A stretch of 64,000 nt of DNA from Kribbella kalugense (GTDB lineage: Bacteria > Actinomycetota > Actinomycetes > Propionibacteriales > Kribbellaceae), in contig NZ_SODF01000002.1 in NCBI RefSeq assembly GCF_004365875.1, positions 1,550,001 to 1,614,000 of the forward strand. Direction: 5' to 3'. This document shows positions 8,210 through 15,161 of the stretch, in pieces (position 1 is the first letter of the stretch; every line of letters starts with the position of its first letter). The position numbers and the translations under genes were made by a program. Under the pieces are notes generated by a model, which made no database searches, was not told where the DNA came from, and saw only the letters and a list, made by a program, of their open reading frames with translations.

Positions 8210-8258
8210 CCCCCGAAGTCTAGCGGGGTTACAGGTCTCAGGAGGAGGTCATGAATAT

Positions 8259-8276
8259 CACCGGAATAGTCCGGTG
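8259..8276. promoter_or_regulatory. short perfect palindrome in divergent promoter region
   Basis: CACCGGA-ATAG-TCCGGTG lies between the minus-strand gene starting at 8209 and the HerA-like gene, 9 nt before the AACCTT motif. It may be an operator for either direction. No protein can be assigned. Confidence 0.3.
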
Positions 8277-8284
8277 TTCGACTC

Positions 8285-8311
8285 AACCTTTTGAGGCCGT
8301 CGGAACGTCCT
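8285..8311 (+). promoter_or_regulatory. candidate ECF-sigma promoter, AACCTT-N15-CGTCCT
   Basis: AACCTT (8285-8290) and CGTCCT (8306-8311) are separated by 15 nt. The same pair at nearly the same spacing occurs at 11446-11471 and 12567-12593, around a SigE-family sigma operon. A 10-codon open frame (ATG 8318 to TGA 8350) begins just downstream. The HerA-like gene follows at 8409. Confidence 0.5.
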
Positions 8312-8408
8312 ACAGGGATGGCGCGACGCGTGTGGTCACGATCCGGGTGATCGCGGAGGACTAGCATGCCGACCGGGAGTTCCGTCAACCGGGGAAAGGC
8401 ACGCTGAG

Positions 8409-9968
8409 ATGGCCGAGTCAGGCGACGTCGTGGAGACCGTCAAGCAGGGGTACGCGTTCGATGGGCCGGCGCTCGAACTGGGCGCGCTGCTGGTCGACGA
8501 CGAGCCGAAACCGGAGGCGACGGTCCGGATCCCGCTCGGGATGATGAACCGGCACGGCCTGGTCGCGGGTGCGACCGGTACCGGTAAGACGAAGACTCTG
8601 CAGCTGATGGCGGAGCAGCTGTCGGCGGCCGGCGTCGCGGTGTTCGCGGCCGACGTGAAGGGCGACCTGTCCGGGATCTCGCAGCCGGGCGAGAGCAGCG
8701 ACAAGCTGCTGGCCCGGACCAAGGCGATCGGTCAGGACTGGACTCCGACCGGCTTCCCGACCGAGTTCTACGCGCTCGGCGGGCAGGGCACCGGGATCCC
8801 GATCCGGGCCACGATCACGTCGTTCGGACCGGTACTGCTGTCAAAGGTGCTCGGGCTGAACGACGTACAGGAGTCGTCGCTCGGGCTGATCTTCCACTAC
8901 GCCGACAAGGCCGGGCTGACGCTGCTCGACCTCAAGGACCTGCGGTCCGTCATCACGCACCTCACCTCGGACGAGGGCAAGGACGACCTGAAGGAGCTGG
9001 GCGGGCTGTCGGCGGCGACCGCGGGCGTGATCCTGCGGTCGTTGATCGGGTTTGCCGACCAGGGCGCGGAGGCGTTCTTCGGGGAGCCGGAGTTCGACAC
9101 CGCGGACCTGCTGCAGCAGCGGGACGGCAAGGGCCTGATCTCGCTGCTCGAGTTGCCGAACCTGCAGGACCGTCCGGCGCTGTTCTCGACGTTCCTGATG
9201 TGGCTGCTGGCCGACCTGTTCCACGACCTGCCCGAGGTCGGCGACGTGGACAAGCCCAAGCTGGTGTTCTTCTTCGACGAGGCGCACCTGCTGTTCGCGG
9301 ACGCCTCGAAGGCGTTCCTGTCGGCGATCGCGCAGACCGTCCGGCTGATCCGGTCGAAGGGTGTCGGCGTGTTCTTCGTGACGCAGACGCCGAAGGACGT
9401 GCCGGACGACGTACTGGCGCAGCTCGGTTCGCGGGTGCAGCACCAGTTGCGGGCGCACACGCCGAACGACGCGAAGGCGCTGAAGGCGACGGTGTCGACG
9501 TTCCCGAGTTCGTCGTACGACCTGGGCGAGGTGCTGACCCAGCTCGGAATCGGCGAGGCGATCGTGACGGTGATGAACGAGAAGGGCGCGCCCACGCCGG
9601 TCGCCTGGACCCGGCTGCGGGCGCCGCAGTCACTGATGGCGCCGGCGTCCGCGGAGCAGATGACCGCGGCGGTGCAGGGGTCGCCGAACAACGCGAAGTA
9701 CTCGCAGGCGGTCGACCGCGAGTCGGCGTACGAGATCCTGGCGGCGAAGGTGCAGGCCGGTGCGCAGCAGGCCGAGGCCGAGAAGCAGGCCCAAGAGAAG
9801 GCACAGCAGCAGGCCGAGCGATCGCAGCAGCAGGAGCGGCCGCGGGCGCAGAAGCAGGAGAAGTCGATGGTCGAGCAGGTGGTGGGTTCGAGTGCCTTCA
9901 AGCAGTTCGCCCGCACGGCCGGCCGGGAGATCGTCCGGGGTCTGTTCGGCGCCGCCCGCCGGCGCTGA
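8409..9968 (+). CDS. HerA-like ATPase (DUF853 helicase family)
   Basis: A 519-aa cytosolic P-loop ATPase of the FtsK-HerA superfamily, the YjgR/DUF853 type. Walker A is GATGTGKTKT (about residues 57-66) after RIPLGMMNRHGLV. FAADVKGDLSGIS and GQGTGIPIRATITSFGP are family stretches; KLVFFFDEAHLLF is Walker B with catalytic Glu; VFFVTQTPKDVPDDVLAQLG is the sensor region. After residue 440 comes a Gln/Glu/Ala-rich coiled coil (EAEKQAQEKAQQQAERSQQQ), then a conserved tail ending FARTAGREIVRGLFG. The cellular role of the family is not settled. It is preceded by a putative ECF promoter and followed by a strong hairpin. Confidence 0.92.
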   Translation: MAESGDVVETVKQGYAFDGPALELGALLVDDEPKPEATVRIPLGMMNRHGLVAGATGTGKTKTLQLMAEQLSAAGVAVFAADVKGDLSGISQPGESSDKLLARTKAIGQDWTPTGFPTEFYALGGQGTGIPIRATITSFGPVLLSKVLGLNDVQESSLGLIFHYADKAGLTLLDLKDLRSVITHLTSDEGKDDLKELGGLSAATAGVILRSLIGFADQGAEAFFGEPEFDTADLLQQRDGKGLISLLELPNLQDRPALFSTFLMWLLADLFHDLPEVGDVDKPKLVFFFDEAHLLFADASKAFLSAIAQTVRLIRSKGVGVFFVTQTPKDVPDDVLAQLGSRVQHQLRAHTPNDAKALKATVSTFPSSSYDLGEVLTQLGIGEAIVTVMNEKGAPTPVAWTRLRAPQSLMAPASAEQMTAAVQGSPNNAKYSQAVDRESAYEILAAKVQAGAQQAEAEKQAQEKAQQQAERSQQQERPRAQKQEKSMVEQVVGSSAFKQFARTAGREIVRGLFGAARRR

Positions 9969-9987
9969 TCCGAGTCCGAAGAGTTTT

Positions 9988-10019
9988 CAGGTTTTCCCTT
10001 CCCCGCAAGGGAAAACCTG
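9988..10019 (+). terminator. hairpin terminator after HerA-like gene
   Basis: The perfect 13-bp stem CAGGTTTTCCCTT / AAGGGAAAACCTG encloses a 6-nt loop, 20 nt past the stop codon. There is no long T-run. Confidence 0.7.
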
Positions 10020-10136
10020 TAGTGGTTGTTGATCAAACGACTGAATCGGCGTCGATTGTCGATCGTTTCCAAGTCGTCATCCACAGCCGCGCCGTCACCG
10101 ATTGGGACCTTGCGCTGACTCGTCGTACCGTGTGAG

Positions 10137-11480
10137 GTGATGGTTGCGCAGAGTAGGCGAGCGATACGTTCCTGGGCGCTCTGGACCCTGACGGTCCCGG
10201 CGTTCGTCGTCGTGGTGCTCGTCGACCTGGCCGCGATCGGGTACGCCGTGCAGGCGTTCACCGACCGTCCCGACTGGCGCGGCCTGGATGTCGTGTTCGC
10301 GCTGACCGTCTCGGCGCTGATCTCGGTCGAGGGCGCTCGCCGGGTGGAGAGCCGCCGGCGGCGTGGCGGTGCGCTGCACAAGGACCTCGCCCCGGCCTGG
10401 ATGATCGCGGCCGCCGTCATCCTGCATCCGGCGCTGGCGATCCTGGTCGCGGTCCTGCTCCGGATCTGGTGGCGGATCCGGGCCGGCAAGTGCATCCCGT
10501 ACCGTTGGGCCTTCTCGACGGCGGTGCACGTGCTCGCCGTCGGCGCCGCGCACGCGGTCTTCGTCTCGCTCCAGGACGCGACCGGCCACAGCGACCTCGG
10601 TCTGGTCGTCTCGATGATCGGCGCAGCAGCGGCGTACGTCGCCACTGACACCGTGCTGTGCGGGCTCGCGATCTCGCTCATCATCCCGGGCAGCAGTCGC
10701 CGCGAGGCGGTCGGCGGCCTGGACGACCTGTGCACCGACGCGACCGCCGCCACCCTCGGTTGTTTGCTCGCGGCCGCCTGCCTGATCAGCCCCTGGTTCG
10801 CGTTCGTCGCCATCCCGATCACACTGACTGCGCAGCGCGCACTGCTTCTCGGGCAGCTGGAGACCGAAGCGCAGACGGATCCGAAGACCAGCCTGACCAG
10901 GGTCGACTGGTGGCGCCGCCGTACCGAAGAGATGTTGCGTACGGCGCGGAACCAGCGCGAACCGATGGCGGTCCTGCTGATCGACATCGACCACTTCAAG
11001 CTGGTCAACGACCGGCACGGGCACCTGGTCGGCGACGAAGCCCTGCGCGCGGTCGCGACCATCCTGCGCAGCGCGATCCGGGCGAAGGACGTGATCGGCC
11101 GGTTCGGCGGCGAGGAGTTCGTGATCGCGCTCCCGGACACTGGGCTGGACGAGGCGACGGTCACCGCCGACCGCCTCCGCAACGCGGTCGCCGCCAGCCC
11201 GCTGGCCGCGATGTGCGCCGGCGTCCTCGACGACCCGGATCTTGACCCGGACACGTTCCTGCTCACGGTCAGCATCGGCGTCGCCGTCTACCCGGCCGAC
11301 GGGTCGACCGTCGACGACCTGCTGCTCCGCGCCGACCGCGCGATGTACGCCGCCAAGGCCGCCGGCCGCAACCGGGTCCGCCTGGCCGCCGACACGATCC
11401 CGCTGCCCCGGCTGACCGCGTCCACACAATTCTCGGAACCAGCAGAACCTTTGGCCCCGGTCCAGCGTCCTGTGAGGTGA
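10137..11480 (+). CDS. membrane diguanylate cyclase (GGDEF)
   Basis: Makes cyclic di-GMP from two GTP. It has 447 aa from GTG 10137; ATG 10140 is an equally good start. Residues about 10-235 hold around six hydrophobic helices forming an uncharacterised membrane sensor. The catalytic domain follows from about 250: LIDIDHFKLVNDRHGHLVGD, then GGEEF at 324-328. RAKD lies exactly five residues before GGEEF and fits the inhibitory I-site, so product feedback is likely. LLLRADRAMYAAKAAGRNRV is the standard end of the domain. No EAL domain. The promoter of the following sigma-factor gene lies inside its last codons. Confidence 0.94.
   Translation: MMVAQSRRAIRSWALWTLTVPAFVVVVLVDLAAIGYAVQAFTDRPDWRGLDVVFALTVSALISVEGARRVESRRRRGGALHKDLAPAWMIAAAVILHPALAILVAVLLRIWWRIRAGKCIPYRWAFSTAVHVLAVGAAHAVFVSLQDATGHSDLGLVVSMIGAAAAYVATDTVLCGLAISLIIPGSSRREAVGGLDDLCTDATAATLGCLLAAACLISPWFAFVAIPITLTAQRALLLGQLETEAQTDPKTSLTRVDWWRRRTEEMLRTARNQREPMAVLLIDIDHFKLVNDRHGHLVGDEALRAVATILRSAIRAKDVIGRFGGEEFVIALPDTGLDEATVTADRLRNAVAASPLAAMCAGVLDDPDLDPDTFLLTVSIGVAVYPADGSTVDDLLLRADRAMYAAKAAGRNRVRLAADTIPLPRLTASTQFSEPAEPLAPVQRPVR
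11446..11471 (+). promoter_or_regulatory. candidate autoregulatory ECF promoter, AACCTT-N14-CGTCCT
   Basis: AACCTT (11446-11451), 14-nt spacer, CGTCCT (11466-11471), preceded by CAG as at 12567. It lies in the 3' end of the diguanylate cyclase gene, 30 nt before the sigma-factor start. Compare 8285-8311 and 12567-12593. ECF sigma factors usually drive their own promoter. Confidence 0.55.
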
Positions 11481-11501
11481 GGACGGCAGGACGGAGCGCT
11501 G

Positions 11502-12035
11502 ATGGCGGCAACGGGGAGTCGTGACGACGACTTCACGGGGTTCGTGCTGGCCAGATCCGCGCGGTTGGTGCACTTCGCGCGGATGCTCTGCGGCGATGCC
11601 GGCCTCGCGGAAGACCTGGTGCAGAACGCGCTGGAGAAGGCGTACCTGCGCTGGGACCGGATCGAGATGGCAGACCCGTTCGCGTACGTCCGGCAGGCCG
11701 TGGTCAACCAGCACCTTTCCTGGGTACGTCGTCGGCCGTGGCGGGAGCGGCCGAGTGGCGGCGCCACCGAGCTGGATCTGTTCCTCGGCCCGGTGGTCGA
11801 CGACCCGTCCGGCGCGGTCAGCCGGCGAGTGGGCCTGGGGGCGGCGCTCGCGACACTGAGCCGTCGCGAACGTGCCGTCGTCGCGCTGCGGTACGTCGAG
11901 GACCTGACCGAACGCGAGACCGCAGAGGTCCTCGGCGTCGCCGTCGGCACGGTGAAGAGTGCCAACGCGCGAGCCTTGGCGAAACTGCGCGTTGCTCCCG
12001 AGCTGAGCGGCGTACCGGTGGGGGAGCGAACATGA
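11502..12035 (+). CDS. SigE-family ECF RNA polymerase sigma factor (module 1)
   Basis: A 177-aa ECF sigma factor from ATG 11502. Region 2 spans about residues 10-80: FVLARSARLVHFARMLCGD, then AEDLVQNALEKAYLRWDRIE, and FAYVRQAVVNQHLSWVRRR. Region 4 is near 110-165: LATLSRRERAVVALRYVEDL, ETAEVLGVAVGTVKSANARA. It belongs to the actinobacterial SigE-type subgroup with short region 2 and no C-terminal extension. The stop overlaps the start of the following membrane gene by 4 nt (ATGA), typical for a sigma/anti-sigma-like pair. The promoter motif upstream recurs downstream of that pair, suggesting autoregulation. Confidence 0.93.
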   Translation: MAATGSRDDDFTGFVLARSARLVHFARMLCGDAGLAEDLVQNALEKAYLRWDRIEMADPFAYVRQAVVNQHLSWVRRRPWRERPSGGATELDLFLGPVVDDPSGAVSRRVGLGAALATLSRRERAVVALRYVEDLTERETAEVLGVAVGTVKSANARALAKLRVAPELSGVPVGERT

Positions 12036-12562
12036 ACGACAAGATCCTCGACGAGGACGAGCTCCGGACGCTGCTGGCGCCGGGCGATCAGGACACGCCG
12101 CTCGACCCGGCCCGGGTGATCGCGGGAGCACAGCGCCGCCGCCAGCGCCGGGGGTTGGCTGCTGTCGCGGCGTCGGTCACCGTGGTGGCGTTCGTTACCG
12201 GGGCCGTCGCGGGGGTTGCTTGGAGCCGGATGCAGGGGTCCGGACCCGAGCCCGCCCGGCCGGCGCCGACGATCGTCCCGGCACCGACGAATCCCACGCC
12301 TTCGAACTCCGTGCCCACGAGCCCAGTGCCTACGAGCCCTGTGCCGACGCTCTCGACGCCGACGCGTCCGGTGCCGACTACTCCGGGGCCGACAAATCTG
12401 AGGCCGTCGAGTCCGCCGTCCAGTCCGCCGTCGAGCCCGGCGACGGTTCAGTCGCCGACGGCGGTGCCGACTCCGAAGTTCGGCCGGACTCCGCCGCCGG
12501 TGCCGTCCAGGATTCCGACCACCACTCCGCAGACTGTGCCGCCGACGTCCACTCCCAGCTGA
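12032..12562 (+). CDS. single-pass membrane protein with Pro/Ser/Thr-rich tail, putative regulator of sigma factor (module 1)
   Basis: A 176-aa protein from ATG 12032. The cytosolic segment of about 45 residues (NDKILDEDELRTLLAPGDQD...) ends in RRRQRRGLAA, followed by one membrane helix (AAVAASVTVVAFVTGAVAGV). The extracytoplasmic part of about 110 residues is nearly all Pro, Thr, Ser and Val (VPTSPVPTSPVPTLSTPTRP), disordered and possibly glycosylated. No zinc HxxxCxxC anti-sigma motif is present, so anti-sigma function is inferred from the operon overlap and topology. Its counterpart in module 2 begins at 15161 and shares the RRGLAA-plus-helix layout. Confidence 0.72.
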   Translation: MNDKILDEDELRTLLAPGDQDTPLDPARVIAGAQRRRQRRGLAAVAASVTVVAFVTGAVAGVAWSRMQGSGPEPARPAPTIVPAPTNPTPSNSVPTSPVPTSPVPTLSTPTRPVPTTPGPTNLRPSSPPSSPPSSPATVQSPTAVPTPKFGRTPPPVPSRIPTTTPQTVPPTSTPS

Positions 12563-12566
12563 CCAG

Positions 12567-12620
12567 AACCTTTTCCGGGTCGGGTCGCGTCCTTCAGCCC
12601 GACCGAACGCCGAAAAGGTT
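12567..12620 (+). promoter_or_regulatory. candidate ECF promoter inside a long inverted repeat
   Basis: AACCTT (12567-12572), 15-nt spacer, CGTCCT (12588-12593) repeats the pattern upstream of the sigma gene. The outer arms AACCTTTTC (12567-12575) and GAAAAGGTT (12612-12620) are perfectly complementary, and GTCGGG / CCCGAC pairs inside, so the same DNA can form a hairpin in the transcript from the sigma operon. It may both end that transcript and start the next. Confidence 0.5.
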
Positions 12621-12633
12621 GTGGAGAGCAACG

Positions 12634-13110
12634 ATGACAGAACTAGGACGGAACCGCCGCGTGACCCGGCTGGTGATAGGCGGAGTCGCGGCTGCGGTCG
12701 TGGTGGTCGCCGTCGCGGGTACGGCGATGGCGCGCAGCGGGTCGACCGACGGCGACGGAGGTACGCCGGTCAACGCAACGCCAACCGCGTCCCCGAGCGC
12801 ACCCGACGCAACCCCGAGCCAGTCGCCAAGCGTGGCGACGCCGACCGCATCCCCGAGTCAGCCGTCCAGTGTGGCGACGCCGACCGAGAGCCCGAGCAGG
12901 GTGCCGAGGCCGGTGCCGCCGACCGCGACCCCGAGCCAGTACCCGAGGCCGGTGCCGACGAGGTCGCCGGGCGCGACTCCGACCCGGTACGCGACGCCGG
13001 TGCCGACCGTCGCACCGAGCTGGGCACCGCGAGCAACGCCGACCCAGCCGCCACGTGCAGTCCGCCCGACGCCGACCCAGCCGCCGACGGCCTCGCCCAC
13101 CGGCAAGTAG
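12634..13110 (+). CDS. membrane-anchored or secreted Pro/Ser/Thr-rich protein
   Basis: A 158-aa protein from ATG 12634, 14 nt after the inverted repeat. A short basic N-terminus (TELGRNRRVTR) is followed by a hydrophobic helix (LVIGGVAAAVVVVAVAGTAM), a membrane anchor or an uncleaved signal. The remaining 120 residues are low complexity, with TPTASPS, SVATPT and PVPTRSP units, ending TPTQPPTASPTGK. It resembles the tail of the preceding protein and was probably produced by duplication. No enzyme domain. The open frame continues upstream to 12220 inside the previous gene; that extension is rejected because it reads the other gene out of frame. Confidence 0.6.
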   Translation: MTELGRNRRVTRLVIGGVAAAVVVVAVAGTAMARSGSTDGDGGTPVNATPTASPSAPDATPSQSPSVATPTASPSQPSSVATPTESPSRVPRPVPPTATPSQYPRPVPTRSPGATPTRYATPVPTVAPSWAPRATPTQPPRAVRPTPTQPPTASPTGK

Positions 13111-13212
13111 CCCGGACCTCCGCCACCGATCAAACGCCGGCCGCACGCCTGCTGAGCAACTCGGTGAGCGTGCGGCCGTTGCGTTGCTGGACGTTGGTGA
13201 GTGGCGGACGTG

Positions 13213-13290
13213 CAGGCCATCACAATTGACTGCTCGGCGTGGTCCGAAGGGGCGGGCCACGCCGAGCGCGCGATTGTGATGGCCTGGCGG
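13213..13290. repeat. long hairpin between convergent genes, copy B of palindromic repeat family
   Basis: CAGGCCATCACAAT (13213-13226) pairs with ATTGTGATGGCCTG (13273-13286). Inside it CTCGGCGTGG pairs with CCACGCCGAG, leaving a GC-rich loop. It lies between a plus-strand gene ending at 13110 and a minus-strand gene ending at 13292, so it can act as a bidirectional terminator. Arm sequences are shared with 3651-3733. Confidence 0.65.
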
Positions 13291-13291
13291 T

Positions 13292-14491
13292 TCAGCAGGT
13301 GGCGAAGGAGGCGGCTGAGATCCATGCCTTGGCGACGTACATGCCGGCGTTGACGCGGAGCCAGACGTTGGAGGTGCCCTGCGAGCCGGTGACGCTCTCG
13401 CCGGTCGTCTGGCATTCGACGGTGACCTGCGCCGACTTGCCGGCCATCCCGACGACCGCGCCGGTCGAGTTCGGTGCGTTGCGGACGTTCAGGTACCCGG
13501 ACGAGATCGACACCGTCCCGCGCCCGCCGTCGCCGGTCCACAGGTACGTCACGTCCACGAACCCGTTGTCAGCCAACTTCAGCGCGTCCCAGAACACACC
13601 GTCCGCAAGGTCGATACCCGCCGGGTTGGCGACCGTCCGACCGAACTCGTCCTTCCCGCCGTTGTAGCCGTTCTGGTACGCGGCCTGCGCCTCAGGCTTG
13701 CCCTGCGCCAGGTCCTTCCACATCTCCCGGGTCGCGCTCGGGTTCCAGTAGTCGTCCTTGGTGTTCCACGGCCCGACATCCCACACCGGCTCGAACGCGC
13801 AGCGCGAGGCCGTGCAGACCTTGACCGAGTAGGTCCCGGATCCGCTGCCGGACAGTCCGCGCCGCGACGGCAGCGCGACGAAGTGATCGCGGCTGACGAT
13901 CACGTGCCCGTTGGCCGTCGTACCGCCGACCAGACCTTCTCGGGTCGCGAAGACATGCGACTTCAGCGGTGCGGCCTGAACACTCATCCGCGGAGCGGCC
14001 GCCTTGTCGGTGGGTTGGACGGTGACGTCGCCGACCCACGGGTTGGCGCCGGTCGGCGGCGCGCTGACGATGATCCGGACCTGCACCTGATCGCTGGCGC
14101 CAGCCAGTGCAGTCGGCGTACCTGCGGCGGCTGCAGTCCATTCGGACCACCTGTCGTTCAACCAGGACCGTACGTCGACCTCCGCCGACGAACCGTCCGG
14201 CGTACCGGTCGTGTAGCCGACGACGACCGCAGACGTCGGTACGGCGAAGTGGACCGGGCTGAGCTCAGCCAGACCGGAGCGTTGCTTGATCTTCGTCGAG
14301 CCGAACGCGGCCGGGGCGTCGCCGAGGATGATGCGGCTGCCGTCGACCTTGACGTTGCTCGATCCGGCGACCGGCTGGGCCGCGACGGCGACTGGATTGG
14401 TGGGCTCGGCGTTGCTCGGCAAAGCCGCTGTAAAGATCGCGGCGGTCGCCACCAGACACGCGGCGAGCTGGGCAGTACGGGTGATACGCAT
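13292..14491 (-). CDS. secreted protein with C-terminal SH3-like domain
   Basis: A 399-aa exported protein from ATG 14491 (RITRTAQLAACLVATAAIF, then ALPSNAEP, a cleavable signal peptide). The middle is unrecognised: a segment around VVVGYTTGTPDGSSAEVDVR with NDRWSEWTA, then DVGPWNTKDDYWNP. The last 75 residues (SSGYLNVRNAPNSTGAVVGM...VWLRVNAGMYVAKAWI) are a bacterial SH3b domain, which usually binds peptidoglycan or peptide. CTASRCAFEP and VECQTTGE may form disulfides. The gene sits divergently before the second sigma module and convergently after the first, so it may be part of the same envelope system, though no shared promoter motif was found in front of it. Confidence 0.82.
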   Translation of the reverse strand: MRITRTAQLAACLVATAAIFTAALPSNAEPTNPVAVAAQPVAGSSNVKVDGSRIILGDAPAAFGSTKIKQRSGLAELSPVHFAVPTSAVVVGYTTGTPDGSSAEVDVRSWLNDRWSEWTAAAAGTPTALAGASDQVQVRIIVSAPPTGANPWVGDVTVQPTDKAAAPRMSVQAAPLKSHVFATREGLVGGTTANGHVIVSRDHFVALPSRRGLSGSGSGTYSVKVCTASRCAFEPVWDVGPWNTKDDYWNPSATREMWKDLAQGKPEAQAAYQNGYNGGKDEFGRTVANPAGIDLADGVFWDALKLADNGFVDVTYLWTGDGGRGTVSISSGYLNVRNAPNSTGAVVGMAGKSAQVTVECQTTGESVTGSQGTSNVWLRVNAGMYVAKAWISAASFATC

Positions 14492-14580
14492 GGGCGGACC
14501 TCCGGGGCGGTGAAGGCGTGTGCACCCAATGTGACAAACAAACACTGCCTCTGCATAGCCCGTGAATAAATTTCTCCTGA

Positions 14581-14616
14581 CCAAACAGAACCCGATCGGT
14601 CACTCAGCGGGTTTGG
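14581..14616. promoter_or_regulatory. inverted repeat upstream of second sigma factor
   Basis: CCAAAC (14581-14586) pairs with GTTTGG (14611-14616), and inside it AACCCG pairs with CGGGTT. The repeat is 30 nt before the sigma gene and in the region shared with the divergent SH3 gene. It lacks the AACCTT/CGTCCT pair of module 1, so the second sigma factor probably uses another promoter. Confidence 0.35.
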
Positions 14617-14645
14617 ACCGGTGTGACAGAGGCTGAGGAGAATCG

Positions 14646-15161
14646 ATGACCCGGACCGCGGACGCCGACTTCGAGCGATTCGTGTTGGCGCAGTCGACCC
14701 CTTTGCTCCGCTTCGCGGAGATGTTGTGCGGCGATCGGCACACCGCCGAGGACCTGGTGCAGCAAGCGTTGATGCGGTCCTATCCGAAATGGCATCGGCT
14801 GGACGGCGACCCGTTGCGGTACGTACGACGGGTGCTGGTCAATCGGTTCCTCTCACAGGCCCGCCGGCGCTGGAACAACGAAGTACCCAGTGACCCGGTG
14901 CAGAACGACTGGGACCAGCGAGCGGTGGCGGACTTCGCCGGGGAGGTGCAGACCAGGGAGGCCGTGCTCTCGGCCCTCGAAGGTCTGACTGTCCGGGAGA
15001 GAGCCGTGGTCGCGCTGCGCTACTCGCAGGATCTCTCCGAGGCCGAGACCGCCGAGCTGCTCGGCATGGCGGCCGGGACCGTGAAGAGCACGGCCTCCCG
15101 GGCCCTGGCCAAGTTGCGTCTGGCACCCGACCTGATCGACAGCGTAGTTGGAGGAAACTGA
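14646..15161 (+). CDS. SigE-family ECF RNA polymerase sigma factor (module 2)
   Basis: A 171-aa paralogue of the sigma factor starting at 11502. Region 2: FERFVLAQSTPLLRFAEMLC, AEDLVQQALMRSYPKWHRLD, YVRRVLVNRFLSQARRRW. Region 4: LEGLTVRERAVVALRYSQDL and AETAELLGMAAGTVKSTASR. ATG 14646 is preceded by GAGGAGAATCG, a good ribosome site. The stop overlaps by one base the start of the downstream membrane protein. The two sigma factors differ at many positions in region 4.2, so they probably read different promoters. Confidence 0.93.
   Translation: MTRTADADFERFVLAQSTPLLRFAEMLCGDRHTAEDLVQQALMRSYPKWHRLDGDPLRYVRRVLVNRFLSQARRRWNNEVPSDPVQNDWDQRAVADFAGEVQTREAVLSALEGLTVRERAVVALRYSQDLSEAETAELLGMAAGTVKSTASRALAKLRLAPDLIDSVVGGN

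Noticed and set aside
8897-11275. Long minus-strand open frame (792 codons)
   Set aside because: It is antisense to the HerA-like and cyclase genes, has Ser/Arg/Ala-rich shadow composition and no domain motif.
10095-12131. Long minus-strand open frame (678 codons)
   Set aside because: It overlaps the GGDEF and sigma genes in antisense; its residues are typical of a mirrored high-GC frame.
12220-12633. Upstream extension of the tail protein at 12634
   Set aside because: It runs out of frame through the preceding membrane protein and the hairpin; ATG 12634 gives a normal basic-plus-helix start.
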